The translations under genes were made by a program, and so were the position numbers. This document shows, piece after piece, positions 7,274 to 13,557 of a stretch of 23,428 bases of DNA. Each line of letters starts with the position of its first letter. Within the stretch, counting starts at the first letter, position 1. The notes below the pieces were generated by a model. That model saw nothing but the letters and a program-made list of their open reading frames with translations, was not told the origin of the DNA and ran no database searches. The stretch is from WRIS01 sp031549175 (lineage in GTDB: Bacteria; Actinomycetota; Coriobacteriia; Coriobacteriales; Eggerthellaceae), in the NCBI GenBank assembly GCA_031549175.1, contig JAVBQH010000128.1:1-23428 (forward strand), read 5' to 3'.

Positions 7274-8482
7274 CTACTTGCCTTTCGACCCACCGCCCGC
7301 GCCGCCTTCTTGGCCGCCGTCAAGCTCTTCGACGTCATCTTCGCCCAGGACGACTTCGGGCGCCTCTTCGTCTTGCACGGGTTCGGCAACGTCCTCAACC
7401 TCATAATCGCCTGACCCGATTTCTATCGGCTGCTTGAGCACGTTTTGCCCTTCGGGCACCGTTGCGGCCATCAGTTCTTTGAATGATGCGACGTCCTGCC
7501 CCTCAACGGGCATCATGATATAGACGTTGCTGCCGATAAACACCGGCGTGATGGTGGGGGGCGTCGAGGAGCTCGGTGCGTTTGAGACTTCGTCGACCGC
7601 TGGAGTGGTGGTGTGCGTCCGCCTGTCCTCCTCGATATGCTCGAGCATCTCTTTGCGGACGCGATCGATCTGCGAAGCCGTGTCCTGTTGCCAGACCTTG
7701 CGCCTCCACACCGAGAAGTTCTTGTTGTATTTCATCTGGACCAGCTCAAGTATGAAGGCGAACACCATGGCGATGTAGACCATGAGCTTTTCTATCGGCA
7801 TGTCCAAAGCCTCGATGCCCGACTCGATCCCGAAACCCTCCGAGACAAGAAGTGCGCCTATGACCACGATGAAGCACAAGGCGAGGATCTTCATTTCGGG
7901 GTGCTTGTTGATGAAGTTGGAGATCGGGTCGATGAAGATCATCATGACGAATATCGCCACCATAACGGCGATGATCATGATGATCAGGTAGTCCGCAAGC
8001 CCGACTGCGGTGATGACCGAGTCGATCGAGAAGACGACGTCCATGACCATGATCGTGCCCACGGCCTTTGCCAAGGAAAGGCTGTGTATCTTCTTATGCT
8101 CTTCGCTTCCGTATTCCGCCTTGATCTCGGTCAGCCTCAACATGTCGCGCAGCTCGACGATGCCCTTGTAGACAAGGTAGGCGCCGCCGAAAAGCATCAC
8201 GAGGTCGCGTACCGAGACCCCGTGGCTGTACGCGCCGAGGTCTATGGTGAACAGGGGGGTGGTCAAATGAACGAGGAGGAAGGCGAAGCAGAGGAAGATC
8301 ACCCTCATGATCAAGGCGCCTGCAAGGCCGAGCCTACGGCCTATATGCTGTTTGTCTTCGGGAAGCCTGTTTGTGGTGATGGCGATAAAGACCAGGTTGT
8401 CGACCCCCAGGACGATTTCTAGAAAAATAAGGGAGAACAGGCTGATCCATGCGGCGGGTGTGGCAAAAATTGAAAGGTCCAT
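7274..8482 (-). CDS. TerC-family integral membrane protein, probable manganese exporter
   Basis: TerC/Alx-type proteins are polytopic membrane proteins; several export Mn2+. Here the yybP-ykoY riboswitch upstream supports that role. Length is 402 aa. Hydrophobic helices fill residues 10-250, with the acidic motifs LEIVLGVDN (Glu22, Asp28) and MDVVFSIDSV (Asp148, Asp154) in the membrane, as expected for the metal path. Residues 255-402 form a long cytoplasmic tail: a charged helix, a Ser/Thr/Pro linker, a short folded-looking stretch (VYIMMPVEGQ) and a Glu/Asp then Gly-rich end. This tail is longer than in minimal TerC proteins. The start is ATG 8482 with AGGA upstream. A longer frame to 8542 begins inside the terminator hairpin and is rejected. 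The stop is TAG. Confidence 0.92.
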   Translation of the reverse strand: MDLSIFATPAAWISLFSLIFLEIVLGVDNLVFIAITTNRLPEDKQHIGRRLGLAGALIMRVIFLCFAFLLVHLTTPLFTIDLGAYSHGVSVRDLVMLFGGAYLVYKGIVELRDMLRLTEIKAEYGSEEHKKIHSLSLAKAVGTIMVMDVVFSIDSVITAVGLADYLIIMIIAVMVAIFVMMIFIDPISNFINKHPEMKILALCFIVVIGALLVSEGFGIESGIEALDMPIEKLMVYIAMVFAFILELVQMKYNKNFSVWRRKVWQQDTASQIDRVRKEMLEHIEEDRRTHTTTPAVDEVSNAPSSSTPPTITPVFIGSNVYIMMPVEGQDVASFKELMAATVPEGQNVLKQPIEIGSGDYEVEDVAEPVQDEEAPEVVLGEDDVEELDGGQEGGAGGGSKGK

Positions 8483-8525
8483 GCTTTTCCTAACTCCTAT
8501 GCTTTCAAAAGACTGCCTGGGCCAC

Positions 8526-8567
8526 AAAAAAGACCCAGGCATAGCTGACTCGCTATGCCATGGGTCT
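8526..8567 (-). terminator. intrinsic terminator of the riboswitch expression platform
   Basis: On the minus strand a left arm (8567-8552) pairs with a right arm (8545-8531) over 15 bp with one bulged T. The loop is GAGTCA and a run of six T follows at 8531-8526. It lies between the aptamer and the TerC start codon, so it would end transcription before the gene unless the aptamer blocks the left arm. Confidence 0.88.
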
Positions 8568-8644
8568 CGTTATTTCAGACACGCCAGGCAAATGCCAGGA
8601 TGTTGACGTGCCACATAAAACATATGCCAACTACTCCCCCACGG
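8558..8644 (-). promoter_or_regulatory. yybP-ykoY manganese riboswitch aptamer
   Basis: The minus strand carries the family's conserved blocks in order: GGGGGAGTAG, then ACGTCAACA, then GCCTGGCG and GAAATAACGAGACC. This family binds Mn2+ and commonly precedes TerC-like and MntP-like genes. P1 can be drawn between CCGTGGG (8644-8638) and CCCATGG (8564-8558) with one G-U pair. The 3' strand of P1 lies inside the left arm of the downstream terminator, so a folded, Mn2+-bound aptamer should prevent termination and switch the TerC gene on. Recognition is from conserved sequence; the switching direction is inferred from the overlap. Confidence 0.88.
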
Positions 8645-8652
8645 GTTGCTCC

Positions 8653-8681
8653 ATCCTAGCATGAGGCTTTGTATGACGCAA
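8653..8681 (-). promoter_or_regulatory. predicted promoter of the riboswitch-TerC unit
   Basis: TTGCGT (8681-8676) and TAGGAT (8658-8653) are 17 nt apart on the minus strand, placing transcription start close to the aptamer's first conserved block. It overlaps or adjoins the divergent promoter with TATAAT at 8685-8690. Confidence 0.5.
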
Positions 8682-8682
8682 T

Positions 8683-8690
8683 GTTATAAT
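8683..8690 (+). promoter_or_regulatory. extended -10 promoter for the 8725 gene
   Basis: A consensus TATAAT (8685-8690) is preceded by TGT, giving an extended -10 box; no good -35 box is visible. It lies 34 nt upstream of the ATG at 8725, back to back with the TerC promoter. Confidence 0.55.
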
Positions 8691-8724
8691 GGCCGATGTA
8701 CACAAACCCTGCAGGAGTCTACGA

Positions 8725-9498
8725 ATGGCTATACGCCCTAAAACCACTGATGGCTTCACCCATGAAGAGCCTGTCCGCTTCCTTGATGGAAGCTCGCTTG
8801 CCCGCCCCTTGGATATGCCGAAAAGCCAACGGGGGGTCATGTACGGCTTTGTCATCGCAGCAGCGGTGATCGGCATCATCTTGTTCGTCTTCTTGTTCAA
8901 CAATGTTTTGAATGCCTCGAGCAGGGACGCGGCCACCGTTGAGGCGACCGTCAACCGGGGGGTCTCGCTCGACCTTCCTGTTTTGACCGGCCTCGTTCAA
9001 GCCGACGACGCCAGCATATTGAACAGCTTCGCCGCAGCGGGCTTCACTACCTATCCCCTCCCTGCCGAACAGGCCTACCCTTCCGGATTCGACATCGTGA
9101 AACTTCCGAGCGACGTGACCGCCATGGATGCCGCCATCGCCTACGCCTCAGATCTCAAAAAGCTCTCGGCGGCGGATGCCTCGAAGTACCTGAGCGGCTC
9201 CTGGCGCATGACGGTCAGCCGGTCCGAGTACGTCGACATGAAGGTGCGCTATGCGGACTTCTCTTCCGGCAGCGTCGATGCTGCCGTCCGAAACGCCATC
9301 GCCTCACAAGGGCTTGCCGGGACAAGCGTCAAGGATTCCGGCATCGACTCAGCGGGCAACACCTTTGTGAGCGGCGCGGTCGATGTCAATGGGTCGATCT
9401 ACCAGTGGCAGGTCTCTGCGTGCCCCCTCACCGACGTCTATTCCATAAGCGGCCTTCCAGCCAGCGCGGCATACGTGGGGATCCGCCTCCACCAGTAA
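8725..9498 (+). CDS. unidentified single-pass membrane protein
   Basis: I do not recognise a family. The 257-aa product has a short cytoplasmic N-terminus (residues 1-36), one transmembrane helix at about 37-59 (GFVIAAAVIGIILFVFLFNN), and an extracytoplasmic part of about 195 residues rich in Ala, Ser and Asp. That part contains a single Cys and no recognisable catalytic motif. The start ATG at 8725 has AGGAG 7 nt upstream; a longer frame beginning at 8689 starts in the -10 box and is rejected. Two small genes follow on the same strand, the first after 31 nt. The topology suggests a membrane-anchored protein facing outward; the function is unknown. Confidence 0.85.
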   Translation: MAIRPKTTDGFTHEEPVRFLDGSSLARPLDMPKSQRGVMYGFVIAAAVIGIILFVFLFNNVLNASSRDAATVEATVNRGVSLDLPVLTGLVQADDASILNSFAAAGFTTYPLPAEQAYPSGFDIVKLPSDVTAMDAAIAYASDLKKLSAADASKYLSGSWRMTVSRSEYVDMKVRYADFSSGSVDAAVRNAIASQGLAGTSVKDSGIDSAGNTFVSGAVDVNGSIYQWQVSACPLTDVYSISGLPASAAYVGIRLHQ

Positions 9499-9529
9499 AG
9501 CCCGTCGCGCGATTCCCAAGGAGATGCCC

Positions 9530-9733
9530 ATGTCCTCTGAAGACCCCCTCAAAGCCCTCCTTGAGTCAATCGACAAGAACCCTGTCTATCCCCACGACAG
9601 ACGCAGCGAGCCGCTGTTCTTAGACGCGCTTGAACAAGGTCTTATTGCGTACCGCCCCTGCGGCTGCACGCTTCCTACCGTACATGTGACCAAGCCCGGC
9701 CGCGCGTACCTCAAAGATTCCTCCTCTCTGTAA
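9530..9733 (+). CDS. small unidentified protein (67 aa)
   Basis: The ATG at 9530 has AAGGAG (9518-9523) 6 nt upstream; an ATG at 9524 abuts that site and is less likely. The product is soluble, begins with a helical DPLKALLESIDKNP stretch and contains YRPCGCTLPTVHVTKPGRAY. The end loosely resembles the wing of a winged-helix domain, but the protein is too short for a full one, so I assign no function. It probably shares a transcript with the membrane protein upstream. Confidence 0.65.
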   Translation: MSSEDPLKALLESIDKNPVYPHDRRSEPLFLDALEQGLIAYRPCGCTLPTVHVTKPGRAYLKDSSSL

Positions 9734-9891
9734 TGCCCCTTTTGGCAGTGCCCCTTACCGTACCTGCGGTGATAACGGAGGGCGAAGCCTTCGTCACCGG
9801 CTCCGTGCCCCAAACTGCTTACAAACTGAATACTGCGCGTCACTAGGATGCCCCTGGTTGATAGTAAGATTCTCCCTAAGGAGGTATCGCT

Positions 9892-10107
9892 ATGAAAGAT
9901 TACCGGGATTTTGAAGAGATACTGGCGTCTGACGACTACAAACTCGCACTCGAGCAGGTGATGACGAAGGCCGAGGCACGCCTCTTCGCCGAAGAGGTGG
10001 AGTCCAAGAGGCCGGGCAACGCGGTTGCCGCCGCCTATATCGCCTACGAGATGGGCGGCTTCCAACTCAAGACCTACCACGAGTGGCTTTTCTCCGATGA
10101 TGCGTGA
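9892..10107 (+). CDS. small unidentified acidic protein (71 aa)
   Basis: A strong AAGGAGG lies 7 nt before the ATG at 9892. The product is helical and acidic, has no Cys and no membrane segment, and ends GFQLKTYHEWLFSDDA. No family is recognised. A 158-nt gap separates it from the preceding small gene; that gap holds no clear promoter or terminator, only a GC-rich imperfect dyad around 9775-9810. Confidence 0.7.
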   Translation: MKDYRDFEEILASDDYKLALEQVMTKAEARLFAEEVESKRPGNAVAAAYIAYEMGGFQLKTYHEWLFSDDA

Positions 10108-10121
10108 GTCATCCTCAATCC

Positions 10122-10157
10122 AAAAAGACAGGCCAGACGTAACGAACGTCTGGCCTG
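10122..10157 (-). terminator. intrinsic terminator after tRNA-Val
   Basis: A perfect 12-bp stem (10129-10140 with 10146-10157) has a 5-nt loop and is followed on the minus strand by TCTTTTTG. It starts 9 nt after the tRNA CCA end and could also stop the converging plus-strand gene. Confidence 0.85.
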
Positions 10158-10165
10158 GTACAAGA

Positions 10166-10240
10166 TGGTGGGCGATACTGGGATTGAACCAGTGGCCCCT
10201 GCCGTGTCGAGGCAGTGCTCTCCCGCTGAGCTAATCGCCC
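10166..10240 (-). tRNA. tRNA-Val (anticodon GAC)
   Basis: The acceptor stem pairs GGGCGAT with ATCGCCC, followed by A and an encoded CCA. The D-arm is AGCTCAGCGGGAGAGC. The anticodon stem CTGCC/GGCAG holds the loop TCGACAC, so the anticodon is GAC. The T-arm contains GGTTCAATCCC. Length is 75 nt including CCA. Confidence 0.96.
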
Positions 10241-10268
10241 GGGATGCCGCTGAAAAGCAGCGAAGGAT

Positions 10269-10297
10269 AGTCTATCAGAAGTGCGTGCGCGTGGAAA
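10269..10297 (-). promoter_or_regulatory. predicted promoter of tRNA-Val
   Basis: TTTCCA (10297-10292) and TAGACT (10274-10269) are 17 nt apart on the minus strand, with the tRNA 5' end about 29 nt beyond the -10 box. A small hairpin CGCTG/CAGCG lies in the short leader. Confidence 0.45.
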
Positions 10298-10305
10298 GGT
10301 TTTTC

Positions 10306-10710
10306 TCACCGCATGACGGTGAACATCCAATTCACACCATACCGGTCGCGAAGGGACCCGTGCAGCTCGGCAAAGAACGAGGGTGCCAGATCCATATACA
10401 CCGCTCCCCCCTGCGCCAGCATGCCCCATGCCTTCAAGGCACGTTCCTTGTCCGTGGTGGTGAAGCTCACATACATGTTCTCACCAGGCGCTGCCCCTCG
10501 TGAGCTGTCGGCACACATGATCTCTTGCCCGTCGATGCCCAGGCGGGAGTTCAACACGAGCCCCCTGTCTTCATCGCGGATGGGGAAATCGGGGTTGGGC
10601 GGCATGTCGCCATACGTCATCTTCTCTTCAAGCGTCGCGTCGAACGCCTGGACATAGAGGTCGAGCGCCTCCGAGCAGTCCCCGTCAAACATCAGATAGT
10701 GACCGAGCAT
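10306..10710 (-). CDS. PhnB-like VOC-superfamily protein
   Basis: This is a vicinal-oxygen-chelate (glyoxalase/bleomycin-resistance fold) protein of the PhnB-like group, whose members mostly lack an established reaction. The 134 aa are typical. Family features are LMFDGDCSEALDLYVQAFDA near the N-terminus, IMCADSS in the middle, MYVSFTTTDKERALKAWGML, and the C-terminal LRDRYGVNWMFTV, which closes the fold. The start ATG at 10710 has AAAGGAGC 4 nt upstream. It stands alone, upstream of tRNA-Val on the same strand, with a short possible leader ORF ahead of it. Confidence 0.88.
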   Translation of the reverse strand: MLGHYLMFDGDCSEALDLYVQAFDATLEEKMTYGDMPPNPDFPIRDEDRGLVLNSRLGIDGQEIMCADSSRGAAPGENMYVSFTTTDKERALKAWGMLAQGGAVYMDLAPSFFAELHGSLRDRYGVNWMFTVMR

Positions 10711-10758
10711 GGTAGCTCCTTTCTTAAAAACGATAGACGCATGATGAAGCATGCGGCA

Positions 10759-10821
10759 TCAACTTGCAAGCCCCTTCATCATCATGTCAATAACCCGTTG
10801 GGCCATGGTCGGGCCGATCAT
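10759..10821 (-). CDS. possible 20-aa leader ORF upstream of the VOC gene
   Basis: An ATG at 10821 follows AGGAGG (10832-10827) at 5 nt and encodes MIGPTMAQRVIDMMMKGLAS before TGA. Downstream, CGCATG/CATGCG forms a 6-bp hairpin and a TTTTT follows about 7 nt later, just before the VOC ribosome site. The canonical ribosome site is the main support. It may be a leader peptide, a remnant of a longer gene, or chance. Confidence 0.3.
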   Translation of the reverse strand: MIGPTMAQRVIDMMMKGLAS

Positions 10822-10981
10822 GACAACCTCCTATCGAATAAGCAACATAGATTACTGCCGCCTTCCAAGCTCGCTACAAGGGCCGTATTCCAACCCCTAT
10901 GGATGATAGGTTGTATACGTCCCCTTGATGCTTCCCTGTATTCAAGGGGTGGCAGAGACAGTCCGATCAAAGGAGAATACC

Positions 10982-13036
10982 ATGAAGAATCCTGCCAGAA
11001 ACACCTTCTTGCTTGTTGCGGTCGTCCTCGCAATCTCGCTTGCCGGGGGCGTCCCGCTTGCCTATGCCGGGCAAGAGGGAAAGAATGAGGCCGCCGATGA
11101 GCCGCCTGCAGCCGTTGGCTCGACGGTTGTAGTTGAAGAAGAGCCGGAGGCCGATCGTGCAGCAGTCCCCGGGCAAGCTGAAGGCGGAAGGGCCGAGGAG
11201 GGTGAAGATGTCCCCCCGGGCCAAGAGCCGGCGCCATCTCTTGGAGAAGAGGCATCAGATAGGGCTCCCCCGCCCACCCTCCTGGAAAACACCGAGGGTG
11301 GCTCTGTAGAATTAATGGCAGCAGTTGGTTCGACTTTTATCGTGGGCGGCTTGCACTACACCGTCCTTACCGATGACCCAGACCCTACCGTTGCACTTGT
11401 CAGAAGCGATGGTGTCACTACGCTCACCGTCCCTGCATCGGTCATCCACCCGACGGAGCTCACCGAATATCGTGTGACGGTTTTAGGCACGCAGTACGCT
11501 TTCCGCTATGGAACGCTCGCCCACCTCGACCTCTCCAATGCCTCAAACTTGGAAACGATAGCTAAGAATGCATTTTTTAGAAGCGGCCTTCAAACTGTTG
11601 ACTTCTCAGGGGCTACCAGTCTCCACACTATAGAAGAGGGGGCTTTTTCAAGCTGCTTCGGACTCACCTCAGCAGACATCTCCCCCCTTTCAAGCCTTAC
11701 CACCATCGGGCCTCACGCCTTCTACCGCAACCATGCCCTAGCCGGTAATCTGACCATCAATCCACTGGTAACCACCGTGGGGACATACGCGTTCTCCCAA
11801 TGCCATGCCATTACCTCCCTCGACCTTTCACAGGCTTCAAGCCTCGTGAATATCGATAGCTTTGCATTCGACGAGCTGGGGATCACGTCCGTCGATTTCA
11901 GTGGAGCGCCTCTTCTCGAGCGGCTCGGCGACGGCGCCTTCCGTCGCAGCGGCCTGATCGGGACGGTCACCATCACGCCTTCGATACAATACATCGGAAG
12001 GGTGGCGTTCTTCGAGAATGCCGGCATCACGAACCTCGACCTTACCGGCGCCGCCGCCCTCATGACGATAGATGACAGCGCTTTCAAAGGCTGCTACGGA
12101 ATAGATGGGACGGTCGCCATCCCCAGCTCGGTCATCAGGATAGGCGACAGCGCGTTTTATGGCTGTGAAGGCATGGACTTCCTCGACCTTACTGGTGCCG
12201 CCGCCCTCGAGACGATCGACAAATATGCCTTTATCGGAGGCATCAGCCTGAGCGGGACCCTCACGATACCCGAAAGCGTCAAGACGATAGGCAATTATGC
12301 GTTCCTCCCTGCACCCATCACCTCCCTTGTTTTCGAGGGAGTCCCCGAGACAGTCGGAGAGCGCCTGTTCGGGAGCGTAGACTATCCGAACAATGACCTT
12401 AATTTCATCACCTTCAAACAAGGGAACGCCCCGGCATCAGGCTGGCACGCAGGAGCCTTCGAAGGCGTGAAGCAATACGGGTACCTCTGCTATCCGAATG
12501 GTGCGACCGGCTTTCAGCCAGGTGAGTTTGCAACACCTTGGCTTGATACCTGGCATCGCGGCCACGTGCCCGCGATCATCTCGGATCCTTCGGCCACATT
12601 CTCTGCCGGCAAAGGAGGTTCTTTTCAATACGCCACATCCAGCCAAGATGCCGTCATTTGGGAGTGCATACATATACCTGAAGGCGTGACCTTAGATCCC
12701 GCAACCGGGATCGCAACCGTGTCTGCATCCCTTGCCCCAGGCAAATACTCATATACGGTGATGGTGAGCAACGGCTTCGGGTCTTCGACCCAGGAATTCA
12801 CCTTGCAGATCACACCTGCAACGGATGACCCCGTTCCTGTTCCCGCCCCTGCTCCCAGTGGCGGGACCACACAGGCTGTGGCCGACACCTCCCCTCCTCC
12901 TACCACAACCACAAGCGCTCCTGCAACCGGTGACGGACTGTTCCTCCCTGTTGCAGCCCTTTGCACCGCCGCTGTTGCCAGCATTGCGGCAATCGCGCTT
13001 CTTCGTAGAAGGAAACATGCCGATACCACAGACTAA
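10982..13036 (+). CDS. BspA-type leucine-rich repeat surface protein with C-terminal anchor
   Basis: This is a predicted secreted, wall- or membrane-anchored surface protein; BspA-type LRR proteins are often linked to adhesion. Length is 684 aa. It has a signal peptide at residues 1-29 (cut after AYA), an acidic Glu/Pro-rich segment (about 30-105), then repeats of about 23 residues of the form LxTIGxxAFxxCxxLxxLDLxxA (about 150-480). A putative Ig-like domain follows (GVTLDPATGIATVSASLAPG region), then a Pro/Thr-rich linker, APATGD (646-651), a hydrophobic helix and RRRK. The last part resembles a sortase signal with Ala in place of Leu. AAAGGAG precedes the ATG at 10982. An inverted repeat CCCCTTGA/TCAAGGGG (10921-10949) lies in the 5' region. 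A paralogue faces it at 13558-14985. Confidence 0.9.
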   Translation: MKNPARNTFLLVAVVLAISLAGGVPLAYAGQEGKNEAADEPPAAVGSTVVVEEEPEADRAAVPGQAEGGRAEEGEDVPPGQEPAPSLGEEASDRAPPPTLLENTEGGSVELMAAVGSTFIVGGLHYTVLTDDPDPTVALVRSDGVTTLTVPASVIHPTELTEYRVTVLGTQYAFRYGTLAHLDLSNASNLETIAKNAFFRSGLQTVDFSGATSLHTIEEGAFSSCFGLTSADISPLSSLTTIGPHAFYRNHALAGNLTINPLVTTVGTYAFSQCHAITSLDLSQASSLVNIDSFAFDELGITSVDFSGAPLLERLGDGAFRRSGLIGTVTITPSIQYIGRVAFFENAGITNLDLTGAAALMTIDDSAFKGCYGIDGTVAIPSSVIRIGDSAFYGCEGMDFLDLTGAAALETIDKYAFIGGISLSGTLTIPESVKTIGNYAFLPAPITSLVFEGVPETVGERLFGSVDYPNNDLNFITFKQGNAPASGWHAGAFEGVKQYGYLCYPNGATGFQPGEFATPWLDTWHRGHVPAIISDPSATFSAGKGGSFQYATSSQDAVIWECIHIPEGVTLDPATGIATVSASLAPGKYSYTVMVSNGFGSSTQEFTLQITPATDDPVPVPAPAPSGGTTQAVADTSPPPTTTTSAPATGDGLFLPVAALCTAAVASIAAIALLRRRKHADTTD

Positions 13037-13044
13037 CACCTTGA

Positions 13045-13086
13045 GGTGCTTCCCTTGGCTGCCGAAAGCCAGCCCCGGGAAGCACC
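13045..13086 (+). terminator. stable hairpin after the first BspA-like gene
   Basis: GGTGCTTCCC (13045-13054) pairs with GGGAAGCACC (13077-13086), with further GGCT/AGCC pairing inside. No T-tract follows, so it may be a weak terminator or only an mRNA 3'-end stabiliser. Confidence 0.4.
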
Positions 13087-13200
13087 GCGCGCGCTCTTCC
13101 ACATCAATAGCCAGAAAGGATCAGATCCTTTTGCTTTCCTGCTCAAGCGCCATAAGTTCTAGCACAGGGATTATACCCGTCGATTTTTTAAAGAAAGTGC

Positions 13201-13229
13201 TTGCACATTGCGGGGGCTTTTAGTAGCAT
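13201..13229 (+). promoter_or_regulatory. predicted promoter of the tRNA-Gly/tRNA-Cys pair
   Basis: TTGCAC (13201-13206) and TAGCAT (13224-13229) are 17 nt apart, with the tRNA-Gly 5' end 13 nt after the -10 box. The upstream stretch is A/T-rich (ATTTTTTAAAGAAA), as in strong stable-RNA promoters. Confidence 0.65.
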
Positions 13230-13242
13230 GATTCCTTGCGTT

Positions 13243-13318
<76 letters not shown>

Positions 13319-13329
13319 TTTGTCAGTTC

Positions 13330-13371
13330 GGGCCGGTCAACTTTTCGGTATGTTTGGCCGGCCCTTTTTTT
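13330..13371 (+). terminator. intrinsic terminator between tRNA-Gly and tRNA-Cys
   Basis: GGGCCGGTCAA (13330-13340) pairs with TTGGCCGGCCC (13354-13364), one G-U included, and is followed by seven T (13365-13371). It is strong, and it separates two tRNA genes that would otherwise look like one operon. Confidence 0.88.
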
Positions 13372-13386
13372 GAGACTGGCGGCTTC

Positions 13387-13460
13387 GGCGACGTGGCCAA
13401 GTGGTAAGGCAGAGGCCTGCAAAGCCTTTACCCCCGGTTCGAATCCGGGCGTCGCCTCCA
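13387..13460 (+). tRNA. tRNA-Cys (anticodon GCA)
   Basis: The acceptor stem pairs GGCGACG with CGTCGCC, followed by T and an encoded CCA. The anticodon loop CTGCAAA gives GCA. The T-arm contains GGTTCGAATCC. Length is 74 nt. No clear promoter of its own is visible in the 68 nt after tRNA-Gly. Confidence 0.96.
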
Positions 13461-13468
13461 ATCAAAGC

Positions 13469-13508
13469 ACAGGGCAGAAGCGTCTTTCGAAGCTTCTGCC
13501 CTGTTTTT
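13469..13508 (+). terminator. intrinsic terminator after tRNA-Cys
   Basis: A 13-bp stem (13469-13481 with 13492-13504) is followed by TTTTT (13504-13508). The same hairpin lies downstream of the converging BspA-like gene and may serve it too, though the minus-strand T-tract is poor. Confidence 0.9.
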
Positions 13509-13557
13509 CTGAAGGGCAAGCCCCGGCCGCAGCATCTCCCAAAGGCCTGCTGCAGAT

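Noticed and set aside
7613..8422. 269-codon plus-strand open frame opposite the TerC-family gene
   Set aside because: It is rich in His and Asp with no ribosome site, as expected for the antisense of a hydrophobic membrane protein.
8483..8542. Upstream start for the TerC-family protein at 8542
   Set aside because: The extra residues are encoded by the riboswitch terminator hairpin, and the family start matches ATG 8482.
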